DNA from: Betaproteobacteria bacterium
Lineage (GTDB): Bacteria; Acidobacteriota; Terriglobia; Acidiferrales; UBA7541
Assembly: GCA_903970165.1 (NCBI GenBank)
Contig: CAJCHZ010000007.1
Coordinates: 1 to 56,451, forward strand
Length of the DNA stretch: 56,451 nt
Reading direction: 5' to 3'
A program made the translations under genes and the position numbers. Positions 43,857-54,977 of the stretch are shown here, one piece after another. The notes beneath the pieces were generated by a model that was not told where the DNA came from, ran no database searches, and saw only the letters and a list, made by a program, of their open reading frames with translations. Every line of letters starts with the position of its first letter. Within the stretch, counting starts at the first letter, position 1.

Positions 43857-46800
43857 TCAATTCGGCATCGGGAAAATCAGCAGCCGGTTATTTCCCTGGT
43901 CCACGATAACCGCCAGATTCGTGAACTGGTCAATGGCCACGCCAAATTGCACGGAGCCCGGAAGGCCGATCGTTTTGACGGTCCTCAAGGGACTGGAGGT
44001 AGTGTCAACGATAGAAATCGTCTGACCCGCCACATTGGTCGTCAGGATGGCGCCGGTCTCTGGATTGATGGCCAGAGCGGTAGGGTTGATGCCAACATTG
44101 ACGCTAATGAGGCTGCCTGAGTCCGGGTTATACGCCGTGATCTGGCTGCCGCCGCTGGAACTCGCGTAGAACACGCCGGGGTTGGCAGTGCCGGTCACAA
44201 CGGTGGGGTCAAAGACCACTCCGGTCGTTGGCGCGGTCACGCTGGACGTGCTGACGGTGGTGCTCAGGGTGGGAATCGGAAGCCCGATGTCCACAGCCGC
44301 CAGTCCGCCAATCGGGAAGCTGCCTGATTGAAGTTCCAACGTAGTGACGATTGCCAGGCCTTGATTGTTGGTGCCGCGATCCGGGTCAATGGCAACCGCA
44401 GTCGGTTGCTGGAACCCACCGATGCTGACAGGAACGAGGGCGGTTAGGGCACCGGTTCCAAAAAGCGACTGCAAGTTGAGTTCTGTAACGGTGTTGGACC
44501 CCGTGTTCGTAACCAGAGCCGCACCCGTGGAATCGTCAATGGCTACGCCCGTGGGATTCGTCCCTGTAGCAACGTCCGGAACCAGTTGTGAGCCTGTAAG
44601 TAAGTTGACGGTAGATACTGTGCCTGCACCGTTGTTGGCCACAACCGCAATCCCCAGGGGCTGGCTAATGGCCACACCCTCAGGAGTCATGCCTACGGCT
44701 ACGGAGTTCAGAATCGTGCCGAACCGGCCAGGATTGGGGCCAGTACCGCCCGCGACGTCCGCGGGATTCATGTCCACGATCGAAATGTTGTTGCAATTGC
44801 TGTTGGACACCACAGCGATAGGCGAGAAGGGACCATTGGCAAGTTGATCCGCGACGGCCACCGAACTTGGCATGGGCCCGTTTGTGACCGGCGCACAGGC
44901 AGGAGTCATGTCCACGGCTTGAATAACGAAGAAGTCCGTGGCGTTAGATTGCGAGGATCCGCCGGGCGCATCAGGAGTAACGACGTCCAGCGCAAAGCGA
45001 TGCGGGAAGGACAGATAAGTGGAAGGAATGGTAACGGTCAGTTGCCTGCTGTTCACAAACTGAACGAGCGGACCGACGGTTTTGGGACCGGGCTGAATGG
45101 GTGCGCCATCCAGGCGCACGAAGGTGGAGGCATCGAATCCCGCGCCATAGATCTGGAGACCGGTAAGGTCATTCGAAGAGGTGAGCGTTCCCTGAGGCAC
45201 AGTTGCATGGGGAATGCCACCGATAATACCCAGTCCCGGATTGGGGCTCGGGACAAGGATATCGCTGATCTCCGCCGGTTTGAGGGAATTGAATGGGTTG
45301 ACGCAGTTGTTAGCGGCACTGCAAGGCCCAAGATCAATGATATCTATCTGATTGCTGCCGGACATGACGACGAACGCTTGATTGGTAGCGGGATCCACCG
45401 CTAGACCGCCAAAAAGAGTCAGCTGCCCCGTAGTGCCATTATTTACAGTCAAAATCGTCCTGCCCGTACCTTGCAGGGTGATCTGGTTTAGAAATTGTTG
45501 AGTGCAAGCCGTGGCGGTATTGTTGGGCGCGGCGCATGGGGGCTGCCCGACAGAAGGGTTGGGTTGCACAACGCAGGCGCTTCCCGTGTTCATTTTCATG
45601 TTGGTCGCATTGCCCAGCTCGCAAGCGAACGCCTGGCGGCTGTCGCTGACGGAATCCGAAAAGGAGACCTGGTTTATTCCCGGGTTATAGGAAACCAGGA
45701 CATCGGAATAGGGCTGCCAGGCTACATCGGCAGTGCCCAGCAATTCGTCACCGCCGGGGCAGGTCGTGTTGTAAGCGGTGCACATATTGGAGAAGCTGAT
45801 CAGGCTAAGAGACTGATCGAGGTCATTGAGGAGATATATTTGTGAACTGCTGACGGCATCGGCATCTGCGAGAGCCGCGGTATTGGTAATGGGGTTGATG
45901 GAGATGCCTTGCGTTGTCTGGGAGACGCCCGCGAACGTCAGGTTGGGAGTGCTGTAGTAAACAGGAGCCGACGTCTTGGTCGTGCTGCCTGTTAGAAGCG
46001 GTATGGTGACCGTGCCGCTAGCCGTCGAGTTAAGGATAAAAGTGAAGCTGGTGTCGCTGAGCGCGGTAACGGTAAAGACGCCATTGAAATTTGCATTCCC
46101 GGCGGTATTGGTGGTGGGTACGCCGGTGATGAGAACCGCGCCGGAGTTGCCTGGGACCAATCCGTTGGAGGCGGTTGTGGTCGCGGTGACGATACCAGCG
46201 GCAAGCGTCAATTGCGAGATCCAAGCCTCCGTGGAAGGCTTGGTCACGTCAACGCCACGAAGGACACCGGACCCGCCTGGAGAAACAAAAGCCAAATGCC
46301 CGTGAGGAGCCATAGCAACCTGGGGATAAGCGCCCGTGTCCAGCGTAACCTGCGCGTAAACGCAGGGGGCGCTACCGACGGAGTTCAGGCAACCATAGGG
46401 ATTGGTTCCGGTATTCAAATTCACCAGGAAACCCAGATTCGAAATAGAGGAAGCCGAAGTCGAAGAATAGGCCACGATACCCATATTGGTATCCGGATCC
46501 ACGCCGATCGAATAAGGTAGCGGCGCAGGGGTCACTGCGCCTTGAAGAACTCCGGACAAATTGATCGAGAAGGGCGTTCCAGGGACCACGGGCGCTCCCG
46601 GAATCGGCAAGACCCACACGGTCTGGTCGCCGTAATCAACGACCGCGACGGTGTGATTCGCGCGGTTAACGGAGAGCCCGGTGGGCAGCATACCTACCGC
46701 CACGGGGCAGGAGGCTCCACAAGCGGTGCCGGCGGAATTGATGGGCGTCAAAGTACCTTTCGCGATGCTGTAGAACTGCACAGCATTCGCGCTGGTTTCG

Positions 46801-48485
46801 GCGACAACAAGCACGCCCAATGTGGGATCCATATCAACGGCACTTGGATTGGTGTTCGTACCCGTGGAAAGACTATTGACGACCTGGGGAGGATTGGTCG
46901 CGTAGCTCGGGAAAACGGCCAGATCGGTGACCGCGGCATTATTCGGGGAGGGGAGTGGAAGAGTCGTACGAGCGACGGACAACGAATAAAGGCCTGGGAG
47001 CCCAAGGTTAATATCTTCGGCAGGCAATTGGACACTCAGCTGCTTCGCGTTGGAAGTAGGCTGCCCCTCGCCGTTGACGACTCCGCTGAGAGGTGTGTTT
47101 GTGGTCGGGAAAAGAACGTTAGCCAGGCTGCCGTTGGTGCCGAAGTAGCCTCCGTCAATGGTTAGATTGACGGTTGAATTTGCCTGGGCGACGGTGTTTT
47201 GAATGACGTCGCTGGGGGACGAATACACCGCAGTCGGCCGCACCGGCAAAATATTATAGGTAAAGGTGCCCGTAGGGGACGTGGTGACCGGCTCACCCGG
47301 ATCGGTGACGGAAACGGTGACGGGTCCAGCGGCGGCCAAATTGTTTGAAAGCAGGCGGATGCGCGCACCCGACGAGGTTTGCGCGGTGGTCGTTGTGACC
47401 GCGCACACGCCAGTACCGGTGGTCGTGGTGGTCGTGCTGGTGGGAATCGGGAAAAGTATCTTGACCTGCCCATTGACGGAGTTAAGTGGAGTCACTCCGC
47501 CGTGTGAATCCGTAAGCGTAATCTGCGAAGAAGAGGACATATTCGTCGCACTGAGGTAAATATCCCAATACGCCGCGCCTTGCGGTGCGATCGTGGGCGC
47601 AATTCCGCTAAAAGCAATAGGTCCGCCCGCCGTGATGGTAATCGTTCCGATGGCAAAACGCGTCGGGTCGGTGACAGACGTAGCCACGACGGTGACATTC
47701 TGTGGGGTGGTGCAATCCGTTGGTGCGGTAGTCGTGTAAGCGGGCGTGGTAGCCGTAGGCACAACGGACGGAGCGGTGTAGACGCCATTGGCATCAATCG
47801 AGCCGCAGCCGCTGGCATTGCCAGCGACGGTGCAGGTGACAAGACTTGCATATGCATTCGTGTTGGTGGAAGTGGTGGTGCCCGTGGGGGTTTGCTGGGT
47901 GAGGAGCCAGGTAACACCCCCATTCTTAAGGTCGTTGGTCAGGATGGCGAAGAAAGGTTGCTTTTCGCCGGTAGGCACGGCCGCAGTCGTGGGATCAAGT
48001 TGAACGGCAATCCCGGAATCAATGCTCAAGTCGATGAAATTACACTTAATGGGCGTGGCAACGGAACAAGCGGTGATAATGACAAGGAGGCCGGGGTAGG
48101 TGGTAGGACTGGGAAGCGTGGAGGGAGCAAGGAACGTGGCCGTGCCCGTAGTCTGTTCGTTCGAGAGCGTTCCCAAAGTTCCGTCGGTAGGGCAAGCCAC
48201 TGCGGTCTTGGTAGTGGGCGTACCGGAGGAGTTATAGGTAGTGGTCGTGTAGGTGCAAGCAGGTGTCTTATTTGGGCCCCCTCCCCAGGTAACGTCTTCG
48301 TCCGTGTTGCCGGCCACAGATGCGGTAATGGTGGTGGATTGCCCCAAGATGAGGGTGCCCTCTTCAGAGGAAGTGAGTGTTACTTGGATGGTGGTCGCGC
48401 CGCTGCTGCCGCCGCACCCGCTGAAAAACAAGCAGGGCACCAGGCATGCGAGGGTTATATAGGTCGAAACCTTCCACAACTTCAT
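43857..48485 (-). CDS. Giant YVTN/NHL-type beta-propeller lipoprotein
   Basis: A 1542-residue surface or periplasmic lipoprotein: lipobox FSGC with Cys24, then a Gly/Ser linker and Ig-like beta domains (TIQVTLTSSEEGTLILGQSTTITASV; ITITAGGPIAFSGIAP). From about residue 530 onward there are many YVTN-like blades (SAVDMDPTLGVLVVAETSANAVQFYSI, NPTALAINPETGAILTTNVAG, TGVAIDDSTGAALVTNTGSNTV), interrupted by an IPT/TIG-like domain (~1130-1210). Very Thr/Ser/Asn-rich and almost Lys-free. GGGGAGG precedes the ATG. It sits between bamA and skp. No enzymatic residues are seen; ligand binding or a structural role is likely. Confidence 0.8.
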   Translation of the reverse strand: MKLWKVSTYITLACLVPCLFFSGCGGSSGATTIQVTLTSSEEGTLILGQSTTITASVAGNTDEDVTWGGGPNKTPACTYTTTTYNSSGTPTTKTAVACPTDGTLGTLSNEQTTGTATFLAPSTLPSPTTYPGLLVIITACSVATPIKCNFIDLSIDSGIAVQLDPTTAAVPTGEKQPFFAILTNDLKNGGVTWLLTQQTPTGTTTSTNTNAYASLVTCTVAGNASGCGSIDANGVYTAPSVVPTATTPAYTTTAPTDCTTPQNVTVVATSVTDPTRFAIGTITITAGGPIAFSGIAPTIAPQGAAYWDIYLSATNMSSSSQITLTDSHGGVTPLNSVNGQVKILFPIPTSTTTTTTGTGVCAVTTTTAQTSSGARIRLLSNNLAAAGPVTVSVTDPGEPVTTSPTGTFTYNILPVRPTAVYSSPSDVIQNTVAQANSTVNLTIDGGYFGTNGSLANVLFPTTNTPLSGVVNGEGQPTSNAKQLSVQLPAEDINLGLPGLYSLSVARTTLPLPSPNNAAVTDLAVFPSYATNPPQVVNSLSTGTNTNPSAVDMDPTLGVLVVAETSANAVQFYSIAKGTLTPINSAGTACGASCPVAVGMLPTGLSVNRANHTVAVVDYGDQTVWVLPIPGAPVVPGTPFSINLSGVLQGAVTPAPLPYSIGVDPDTNMGIVAYSSTSASSISNLGFLVNLNTGTNPYGCLNSVGSAPCVYAQVTLDTGAYPQVAMAPHGHLAFVSPGGSGVLRGVDVTKPSTEAWISQLTLAAGIVTATTTASNGLVPGNSGAVLITGVPTTNTAGNANFNGVFTVTALSDTSFTFILNSTASGTVTIPLLTGSTTKTSAPVYYSTPNLTFAGVSQTTQGISINPITNTAALADADAVSSSQIYLLNDLDQSLSLISFSNMCTAYNTTCPGGDELLGTADVAWQPYSDVLVSYNPGINQVSFSDSVSDSRQAFACELGNATNMKMNTGSACVVQPNPSVGQPPCAAPNNTATACTQQFLNQITLQGTGRTILTVNNGTTGQLTLFGGLAVDPATNQAFVVMSGSNQIDIIDLGPCSAANNCVNPFNSLKPAEISDILVPSPNPGLGIIGGIPHATVPQGTLTSSNDLTGLQIYGAGFDASTFVRLDGAPIQPGPKTVGPLVQFVNSRQLTVTIPSTYLSFPHRFALDVVTPDAPGGSSQSNATDFFVIQAVDMTPACAPVTNGPMPSSVAVADQLANGPFSPIAVVSNSNCNNISIVDMNPADVAGGTGPNPGRFGTILNSVAVGMTPEGVAISQPLGIAVVANNGAGTVSTVNLLTGSQLVPDVATGTNPTGVAIDDSTGAALVTNTGSNTVTELNLQSLFGTGALTALVPVSIGGFQQPTAVAIDPDRGTNNQGLAIVTTLELQSGSFPIGGLAAVDIGLPIPTLSTTVSTSSVTAPTTGVVFDPTVVTGTANPGVFYASSSGGSQITAYNPDSGSLISVNVGINPTALAINPETGAILTTNVAGQTISIVDTTSSPLRTVKTIGLPGSVQFGVAIDQFTNLAVIVDQGNNRLLIFPMPN

Positions 48486-48583
48486 TTCTCTTGCCTCCCC
48501 AAGTTAACGCGGGCCGGGATGGCCGTTGTCATGCCGGCCTGTTTTTCGTACCGCAGAAGTTCCAATACCTTGCCGTGCGACGG

Positions 48584-51500
48584 CTAAAAGGTCTTGCCCA
48601 CCGTGAAACGAAAAGTCGTTTTGGGTTCGAAGTAGTTCAATCGCCCAGGGTTATTCAAGAAAATTAATTGCGGCACAATTTCGCCGTTCCAGATCTGTGG
48701 GCCAAGTTCTTTTTCCCATGTGTCAATGGTGTTTTGATTAACGATCAGGTTTGGCGCAATGATTTGAGAATGGAAGCGGTTGAGATTGTAGGCGTAATAA
48801 ATCCGGAAGGGCGCCTGGATGATAGGGATATTCAAGCCAAACTCGATGCCCGCGGAGTCTCTCAGCTTGAAATTGGTTCCGGGATAAATGGGGAGTTTCC
48901 TGGAAAGCGCGGTACCGGGAAACGTCTGCTCGATGTTTGTGACGCCGGACTGATTGAGCTGCAAGGCACTGGTATTGAAAATTCCGTCCGTGCCTGCGTC
49001 GAGAAAAAAGGACATGGTGGCATAGCTGCCCACAATGGGAATGCGGTATTCGATGTTGCCGGTGGTCTGATAGTCGGCGCCGGGCAAAGTCGCGGTGTAT
49101 GCCAGGACGGGCAGGCCGAAAGAATAGACCTGGCCGTTCTGGTGATAATAGAGCGTCGGATAAGAGATGGTGGGAACGAAGACCACGGGAGAGATGGAAC
49201 GAATATCAAATCCGCGAATATCGTTTTCGCCGCCCATGTAATAGCGGCTGAAGGCGGGAATTTCGTTGGCAACGGTGCAAGAAAGCTGGCCGGGGGGGCA
49301 AGCGCAGGAAGTGTCCGTGATGTTCGCGCAGTTGGCGTGAGAGTTGCCATAAGCGGTGATATACGCGGTGGTGTAATGCAAGCCGATGGCGTTGCGCTTC
49401 TTGTGGACGGGATGGAAATATTTGACGTCGAAGACGTTGGAGATCGTGTCGACGTTGCCGCCCAAAGGCCCGCCCTGAAGCGAGAAAGCGTAATAAATAC
49501 TTTTGCCGGAGGTGGCATTAATGGGATTGTTGATGGTGTTGTAGGAGATCGAAGGAGTAATCGCGCTCGATATGATGCCGTTCAGAGCGCTGGGACCGAC
49601 AATGCTGCGGAATTGCAATTGTTCAAATAAGAGAGAGGAAGCCGCATTGAACGCGGTGATATTGGTGCGCGTCAGGCCGTAGGTGAGACCAAGCCTTGCA
49701 AAAGAAAAGCGTTTGACGGGATAGCTCAGAAAGGCAGTGAAGCCGGTACTGTCTTGATCGTAATTCTGGACGTATTGCGGGTTGACGGCGACCTGTTGAC
49801 CCGTGAGAAGGGCTTCCTGCCTGGCCTGGTTGAAATTGTACTTGCTGGAGAAGACGGTGAATCCGGAGGAAATGGGCCGGTCAAAAAGGTAAGGCTCCGT
49901 GAAGCCAAACTGCAAAGTACGCTGAATTTCGCCAAACTGGGCCGAGAGGGTTAGCGTCTCGCCCAAGCCCAGGAAATTGTTGGTCTGATAGGTGAGGCCG
50001 ATAAAGCCGCCCGCCAGACCGCTGACGCCACCCTGCAATCCAATGGACTGCTTGCCCTTCTCGTGCAGCTTGAGGTTAATGTCAACGGTGCCGTCTTTGG
50101 TGTTCTTGGCGAGTTCGACGGATTTGTCGGCTTCGATTTTGTCAAAATAGTTGAGCTGGTTGAGGCGCAGGATACTGATGTCCCAGCGGCGCTTGTCAAA
50201 GAGCTGGCCTTCGTCGATGAGAAGCTCGCGGCGGATGACTTTGTCGCGGGTGGTGGTGTTGCCGATGAAATTGATGCGGCGGACGTAATACTGCTTTTGT
50301 TCGTCGAAGTGAAGAATGACGTTGATCTTTTTGTTGGCCTCGTCAATGTCGAAATCCGGCTCAGCGGTAAAATCGATGAAGCCATACTGGCCGTAGGCAT
50401 CGGTGTAATTCTTGAGGGCTTTGCGGAGCTTGTCGACATTGAGGATATCCCCTTCCTTCATGGGGAAGATGGTCTTCAGGGCTTCTACCTTTAGGGATAA
50501 CGCTTTGTCAGGGTCCGAGCTGACAATCTTGAGCGTCCCCATGTGATAGCGCTCGCCCTCTTCAATATTGATGGTGATGTTGACCGCTTTGCCGACGTGG
50601 GCCTTCATCCCCGGCAGAGGAGCGCCCTTGTGGGGAACATCCACGTTCTCGAGAACCGGGCCGTTGGGGGCTACGACGACGCGGAAATAGCCGTTGTCCT
50701 GGTAGAGTCCGCGAATGCCGACTTCCAGGTCTTCGTCAAGTTTTTCGCGGTCGTAGGTTTTGGATAGAACGGCGATATCAAAGAAATATAGGGGAATTCC
50801 ATACGGGCGATCGTGCTTCATGGCGCGAAGGAGCTTGCGGTCGCTAAAAGCATGATTGCCGACAAACTTGATCCGGCCGACCTTGACCTTGGGGCCTTCG
50901 TCAATCTTGAAAATCAGGATCACGGCGTTGCTGGAGGCAATGCGCTCGTATTGAGGAGTCACTTTAGCGAACTGGCGGCCATGCTCGCCGAGCAATTCCT
51001 TCAGCACGACTTCCGCTTTTTTGATTTTGGTGGGGTCGAAGGGGCTTTCCACGGAGAGGCCGACTTTCCGCTCCTTGAAACGATCGAGAATGTCGGATTC
51101 GGAGATGGAGTGGTTGCCTTCGTAGCGGATGCGGCGAATCTGCGGGCGTTCCTTGACCTCGAAAACGATGATTTTGCCGTCGGGTCGATCGCCGGAGTCC
51201 TCGACCTTCAGCTTGACGTCTTCGAAAAACTGGGTGTTCCAAAGAGCCTGAAAATCGCGGCGAAGGGTTTCTTCATTATAAGGATCGCCTTCACGGCTGA
51301 AGATGCGGGCTTTGAGGGTGTCGGTGCGAATTCTGCGGTTGCCCGTGAAGTCGATGTGTTCGATGACGAACTGAGGCTGATCGGTAGCGGCCGTGGTGCG
51401 CTGCAAACTTTGCGTTTGTTCGGCTGCGGCTGGTTCGTCTTTGCGCTTATCGAAGGACGCGGAATTCGGGGCGAGCAGAGATGTGTCGGCAGCCGCGGCC

Positions 51501-51637
51501 GCTGATGCGGTCACGGGGAGATTTTGTTGCGCTGTTGCTGGTGAGCTGGATGCGAGCGAAAAAAGAAACGCCGCGATCCAGGTGACCCGAAACGCCAAAA
51601 CCCCAAACGGCAAACAGACTCTCCTATAAGCGGCCAT
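48584..51637 (-). CDS. bamA: Outer-membrane assembly factor BamA (Omp85)
   Basis: Inserts beta-barrel proteins into the outer membrane. About 1017 residues: signal peptide, an Ala/Ser/Glu-rich segment, five POTRA domains (FVIEHIDFTGNRRIRTDTL; QIRRIRYEGNHSISESDIL; KVGRIKFVGNHAFSDRKLL; YHMGTLKIVSSD; YVRRINFIGNTTTRDKVI), and a C-terminal barrel ending in FTVGKTF. The loop-6 motif reads IRGFDIRS. A Cys-containing extracellular insertion (NCANITDTSCACPPG) is unusual. The start is uncertain: ATG 51637, or TTG 51613, which has AGGAGAG at good spacing and gives a shorter signal peptide. Upstream in-frame residues to 51739 are not conserved. Longer than E. coli BamA (810). Confidence 0.92.
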   Translation of the reverse strand: MAAYRRVCLPFGVLAFRVTWIAAFLFSLASSSPATAQQNLPVTASAAAAADTSLLAPNSASFDKRKDEPAAAEQTQSLQRTTAATDQPQFVIEHIDFTGNRRIRTDTLKARIFSREGDPYNEETLRRDFQALWNTQFFEDVKLKVEDSGDRPDGKIIVFEVKERPQIRRIRYEGNHSISESDILDRFKERKVGLSVESPFDPTKIKKAEVVLKELLGEHGRQFAKVTPQYERIASSNAVILIFKIDEGPKVKVGRIKFVGNHAFSDRKLLRAMKHDRPYGIPLYFFDIAVLSKTYDREKLDEDLEVGIRGLYQDNGYFRVVVAPNGPVLENVDVPHKGAPLPGMKAHVGKAVNITINIEEGERYHMGTLKIVSSDPDKALSLKVEALKTIFPMKEGDILNVDKLRKALKNYTDAYGQYGFIDFTAEPDFDIDEANKKINVILHFDEQKQYYVRRINFIGNTTTRDKVIRRELLIDEGQLFDKRRWDISILRLNQLNYFDKIEADKSVELAKNTKDGTVDINLKLHEKGKQSIGLQGGVSGLAGGFIGLTYQTNNFLGLGETLTLSAQFGEIQRTLQFGFTEPYLFDRPISSGFTVFSSKYNFNQARQEALLTGQQVAVNPQYVQNYDQDSTGFTAFLSYPVKRFSFARLGLTYGLTRTNITAFNAASSLLFEQLQFRSIVGPSALNGIISSAITPSISYNTINNPINATSGKSIYYAFSLQGGPLGGNVDTISNVFDVKYFHPVHKKRNAIGLHYTTAYITAYGNSHANCANITDTSCACPPGQLSCTVANEIPAFSRYYMGGENDIRGFDIRSISPVVFVPTISYPTLYYHQNGQVYSFGLPVLAYTATLPGADYQTTGNIEYRIPIVGSYATMSFFLDAGTDGIFNTSALQLNQSGVTNIEQTFPGTALSRKLPIYPGTNFKLRDSAGIEFGLNIPIIQAPFRIYYAYNLNRFHSQIIAPNLIVNQNTIDTWEKELGPQIWNGEIVPQLIFLNNPGRLNYFEPKTTFRFTVGKTF

Positions 51638-51760
51638 TGAGGTCGTCAAGGCCGCGCCCCCAACACACAATTTGTTTTTCTCCCGCCGGACCCGGTGTGG
51701 GCCGGTTCGATCGCTTGACCCCGACCTGGTCGAGGTCACCCGTGCGTTGTGTCAGATTCG

Positions 51761-54187
51761 CTAGTGGATAACCGGGGTTGCCTCGACCACAGGACGGAAA
51801 GAAAGGCCTTCACCGGCGACGTAGATTTGCAGCGTCGCGGGCCTCTGGATTCCCCCCTGGATGAGAGCCTCCGAGAGCGGGTCTTCGACATACTTTTGAA
51901 GAGCCCTGCGCAGCGGCCGCGCCCCATAGTTACGGTCCGCACACGTTTTCTCGAGGATCCACTGGCGTGCTTCCGGCGCGAGCACCACCTGCACCTGCCG
52001 GTGGATCAGCGTATCGTTCAGCTGTCCAACGAGAAGGTCAATGATGCGGAGCAAATCTTCGTCGCCGAGAGCGTTGAAAATAATGATCTCGTCCAGCCGG
52101 TTGAGAAACTCCGGATTGAACGCCCGTTTTACTTCGTTCATCACCATTTCTTCCGTGGACTTCTGGCCTGCTTCATCGGCGCCGGACGAAAAACCGATGG
52201 AAGTGCGCCGCTGCAAGTGCCGTGCGCCGAGATTGGAAGTCATAATGATGATGGTGTTGCGAAAATCCACGGTGTTGCCCAGTCCGTCCGTAAGCTGCCC
52301 GTCTTCAAAGACCTGCAATAATATATTAAAAACGTCCGGATGCGCCTTCTCGATTTCATCCAGCAGGATGACCGAGTAGGGCGTCCGGCGGACGCGCTCC
52401 GTCAACTGACCGCCTTCTTCATAGCCTACATACCCCGGAGGGGCACCAATGAGCTTCGAAACGGAGTGCTTTTCCATGAACTCCGACATATCGAAGCGCA
52501 CCAACGATTTCTCCGAACCAAAAAGAAATTCCGCGAGGCGGCGCGCCACTTCGGTTTTGCCGACGCCCGTTGGCCCGAGGAAGAAGAAGCAGCCGACAGG
52601 GCGCAGCGGCGATTTGAGACCGGCGCGGCTGCGGCGAATGGCACGCGCAAGGGCGACGATGGCTTTGTCCTGGCTGATCACACGCTTGTGCAGCTCCGGC
52701 TCGATGCGCAGAAGCTTCTGCTGCTCGTCTTCTTTAATCGAGGTGACGCCAATCCCGGTCCAGCGAGAGACGACTTCTTCGATGTCTTCACGGGAGACTA
52801 TGCCGGTGGAAGCGTCGTCGAGTTTGTAGCGCTCGCGGAGAGTGCGCAGGTTTTCTTTTTCTTTGCGCTCTTCCTCGGAATAGAAACGCGCCTTTTCGAA
52901 TTCGTGATTGGCGATGGCCGTTTCCATGCGATGCGTAATGAATTTCACGCGCTTCTGGACTTCGCCAACTTCCTCGGGAACTGTGGCCTGGCGCAGTTTC
53001 ACACGGGCGCCGGCTTCATCAATCAAGTCAATCGCCTTGTCCGGAAGGAAGCGGTCTGGAATGTACCGATTCGAAAGATAGACGGAGTAGCGCAGCGCTT
53101 CATCCGTATAGCTGACGGCGTGAAATTTTTCGTAGCGTTCGCGCACGCCCTGGATGACCTGGACAGCTTCTTCTTCGTTTGGTGCGGGAACTTTTACGGC
53201 CTGGAAGCGACGCTCGAGGGAGCGGTCTTTTTCGACGGACTTGCGGTATTCACCCGGAGTCGTTGCGCCGATGCACTGAATTTCGCCGCGCGAGAGAGCA
53301 GGCTTCAGAATGTTGGCTGCATCCAGCGAGCCTTCCGCTGAACCCGCACCAACCAAAGTGTGAAGTTCATCAATGAAGACGATGGAGTTCTGGCTCTCCA
53401 TCAATTCTTTCATGATGGTTTTCAGGCGCTCTTCGAATTGTCCGCGGTATTTGGTGCCCGCGACGATGAGCGAAAGATCGAGCGAGAGGATGCGTTTGTC
53501 CGCCAGGAACGGCGGGACGTCGCCGTCAGAGATTCTCTGTGCGAGACCTTCGACGATGGCGGTCTTGCCGACGCCGGGTTCGCCGATGAGCACCGGGTTG
53601 TTTTTCGTGCGCCGGCAAAGAATCTGAATCACCCGCTCGACCTCGCCTTCGCGGCCGACGAGTGGATCGAGCGAGCCCTCGCCCGCGGCTTGCGTGAGGT
53701 CGCGGCTGAACTCGGCAAGCAGAGAAGTCTCTTTGGGCCGGGCTGCGGTGGTCTTCTCACCGGAAGTGCGCGCCAATTCTTCGCGCAACGTCGAGAGGCG
53801 AAGCCCGCGCTCCATCAAAATCTCCGCGCCAAAACACTTTTCTTCGCGCAGAATTCCAAGCAGGAGATGCTCTGTGCCGACGTGCTTGTGCCCGAGACGC
53901 TCGGCTTCTTCAGCGGACATATTAAGGATGCGCTTGCACTCGGCGCTCAGCGGCACTTCCACGGAGGTGGAGATGCGCTCGCGAATCGTGATGCGCGCCT
54001 CAATCTCCTTGCGGATCGACTCAATCGATCCTTGCTGCCGCAAGAAACGGTTGGCCAGCGCCTTGTCCTCGCGCATCAAGCCAAGCAGCAGATGCTCGGT
54101 CTCGATGTACGGGCTGCCATACTGGCTGGCTTCGTATCGTGCGAAAAATATGACTCGGCGTGCTTTTTCTGTATAGCGTTCGAACAC
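51761..54187 (-). CDS. clpC: ATP-dependent protease regulatory subunit ClpC
   Basis: AAA+ unfoldase that feeds ClpP. From the GTG at 54187 (GGGGGAGAAG upstream) it begins [21 protein letters not shown], the standard ClpC N-terminus, and has 808 residues; a longer frame adds 35 unrelated residues. Double Clp-N repeat; D1 Walker [19 protein letters not shown]-like linker ([15 protein letters not shown]); D2 Walker [16 protein letters not shown]; and the ClpP-binding IGF loop (TSIGFSSG). No mcsAB or ctsR is adjacent. It starts two bases after the lolD stop, so the two are co-transcribed. Confidence 0.95.
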   Translation of the reverse strand: MFERYTEKARRVIFFARYEASQYGSPYIETEHLLLGLMREDKALANRFLRQQGSIESIRKEIEARITIRERISTSVEVPLSAECKRILNMSAEEAERLGHKHVGTEHLLLGILREEKCFGAEILMERGLRLSTLREELARTSGEKTTAARPKETSLLAEFSRDLTQAAGEGSLDPLVGREGEVERVIQILCRRTKNNPVLIGEPGVGKTAIVEGLAQRISDGDVPPFLADKRILSLDLSLIVAGTKYRGQFEERLKTIMKELMESQNSIVFIDELHTLVGAGSAEGSLDAANILKPALSRGEIQCIGATTPGEYRKSVEKDRSLERRFQAVKVPAPNEEEAVQVIQGVRERYEKFHAVSYTDEALRYSVYLSNRYIPDRFLPDKAIDLIDEAGARVKLRQATVPEEVGEVQKRVKFITHRMETAIANHEFEKARFYSEEERKEKENLRTLRERYKLDDASTGIVSREDIEEVVSRWTGIGVTSIKEDEQQKLLRIEPELHKRVISQDKAIVALARAIRRSRAGLKSPLRPVGCFFFLGPTGVGKTEVARRLAEFLFGSEKSLVRFDMSEFMEKHSVSKLIGAPPGYVGYEEGGQLTERVRRTPYSVILLDEIEKAHPDVFNILLQVFEDGQLTDGLGNTVDFRNTIIIMTSNLGARHLQRRTSIGFSSGADEAGQKSTEEMVMNEVKRAFNPEFLNRLDEIIIFNALGDEDLLRIIDLLVGQLNDTLIHRQVQVVLAPEARQWILEKTCADRNYGARPLRRALQKYVEDPLSEALIQGGIQRPATLQIYVAGEGLSFRPVVEATPVIH

Positions 54188-54188
54188 G

Positions 54189-54977
54189 TTATCTCGCTTC
54201 TCCCCCGGGGGCCTCGCTCGCCAAGGCCGCAGCCTCGCGAGTCCGCAGAACGCCATGTTCAAGTCCGAGTATCCGGTCGCATCGCGCCGCAAGAGCGAGG
54301 TTGTGCGTCGCGATCAGCGACGTCAACCCGTGCGTGCGGTGCAACCGTTCCAGCAACTCGAACACGGCCCAAGCATTCTGCTCGTCCAAGTCTCCGGTGG
54401 GTTCATCTGCCAGCAGCACGGACGGCCCAGTGACGAGCGCCCGGGCAATGGCAACGCGCTGCTGTTCCCCACCAGAGAGTTCCCCTGCGCGGTGATCAAC
54501 CCGATGTTCCAGGCCAACCTCCGCGAGCCACTTCCTCGCCATCCCCAGCGCAGAAGTGAAATCGTCGCCGCGAAGCAACAGCGGCATGGCTACATTTTCC
54601 GTAGCCGTAAAATCAGGCAACAATTGATGACGTTGCCAGAGAAAACCAACCGCTCGGTTTCTGAATGCAGCGAGCGCGGTGTCATCATTCGTTTCAATGG
54701 CTTTATTTGCGAAGTATACTGTACCGCTCGTTGGCGTGTCTAGCGCAGCGAGCAAATGCAGCAGAGTACTTTTGCCCGCTCCGGATGGCGCCACGATCGC
54801 GACCATCTCTCCCTTGCGTAAACACAGACTGGCGTCGGACAAAACATGAAGAATTTTCTCTCCGCGGCCGTAATTTTTCTTCAGGCTGCAGCCTTCCATC
54901 ACCACAGCGCGCGCACCGGCGGCGACCTGACCGTTCGCCGGGACTGGTTGACGCGCGCTGTTTGGTGGCTGGGTCAT
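54189..54977 (-). CDS. lolD: Lipoprotein-release ABC ATPase LolD
   Basis: Energises LolCE-type extraction of lipoproteins from the inner membrane. 262 residues: Walker A APSGAGKST, Q-loop WQRHQLLPDFTATENV, signature LSGGEQQRVA, Walker B VLLADEPTGDLD and H-loop ATHN. The first ~25 residues are extra and Gln/Pro/Ala-rich. The Gly-to-Ala change at the first Walker A position is tolerated in the family. It lies 361 bases downstream of the lolC-type permease gene. Confidence 0.9.
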   Translation of the reverse strand: MTQPPNSARQPVPANGQVAAGARAVVMEGCSLKKNYGRGEKILHVLSDASLCLRKGEMVAIVAPSGAGKSTLLHLLAALDTPTSGTVYFANKAIETNDDTALAAFRNRAVGFLWQRHQLLPDFTATENVAMPLLLRGDDFTSALGMARKWLAEVGLEHRVDHRAGELSGGEQQRVAIARALVTGPSVLLADEPTGDLDEQNAWAVFELLERLHRTHGLTSLIATHNLALAARCDRILGLEHGVLRTREAAALASEAPGGEAR

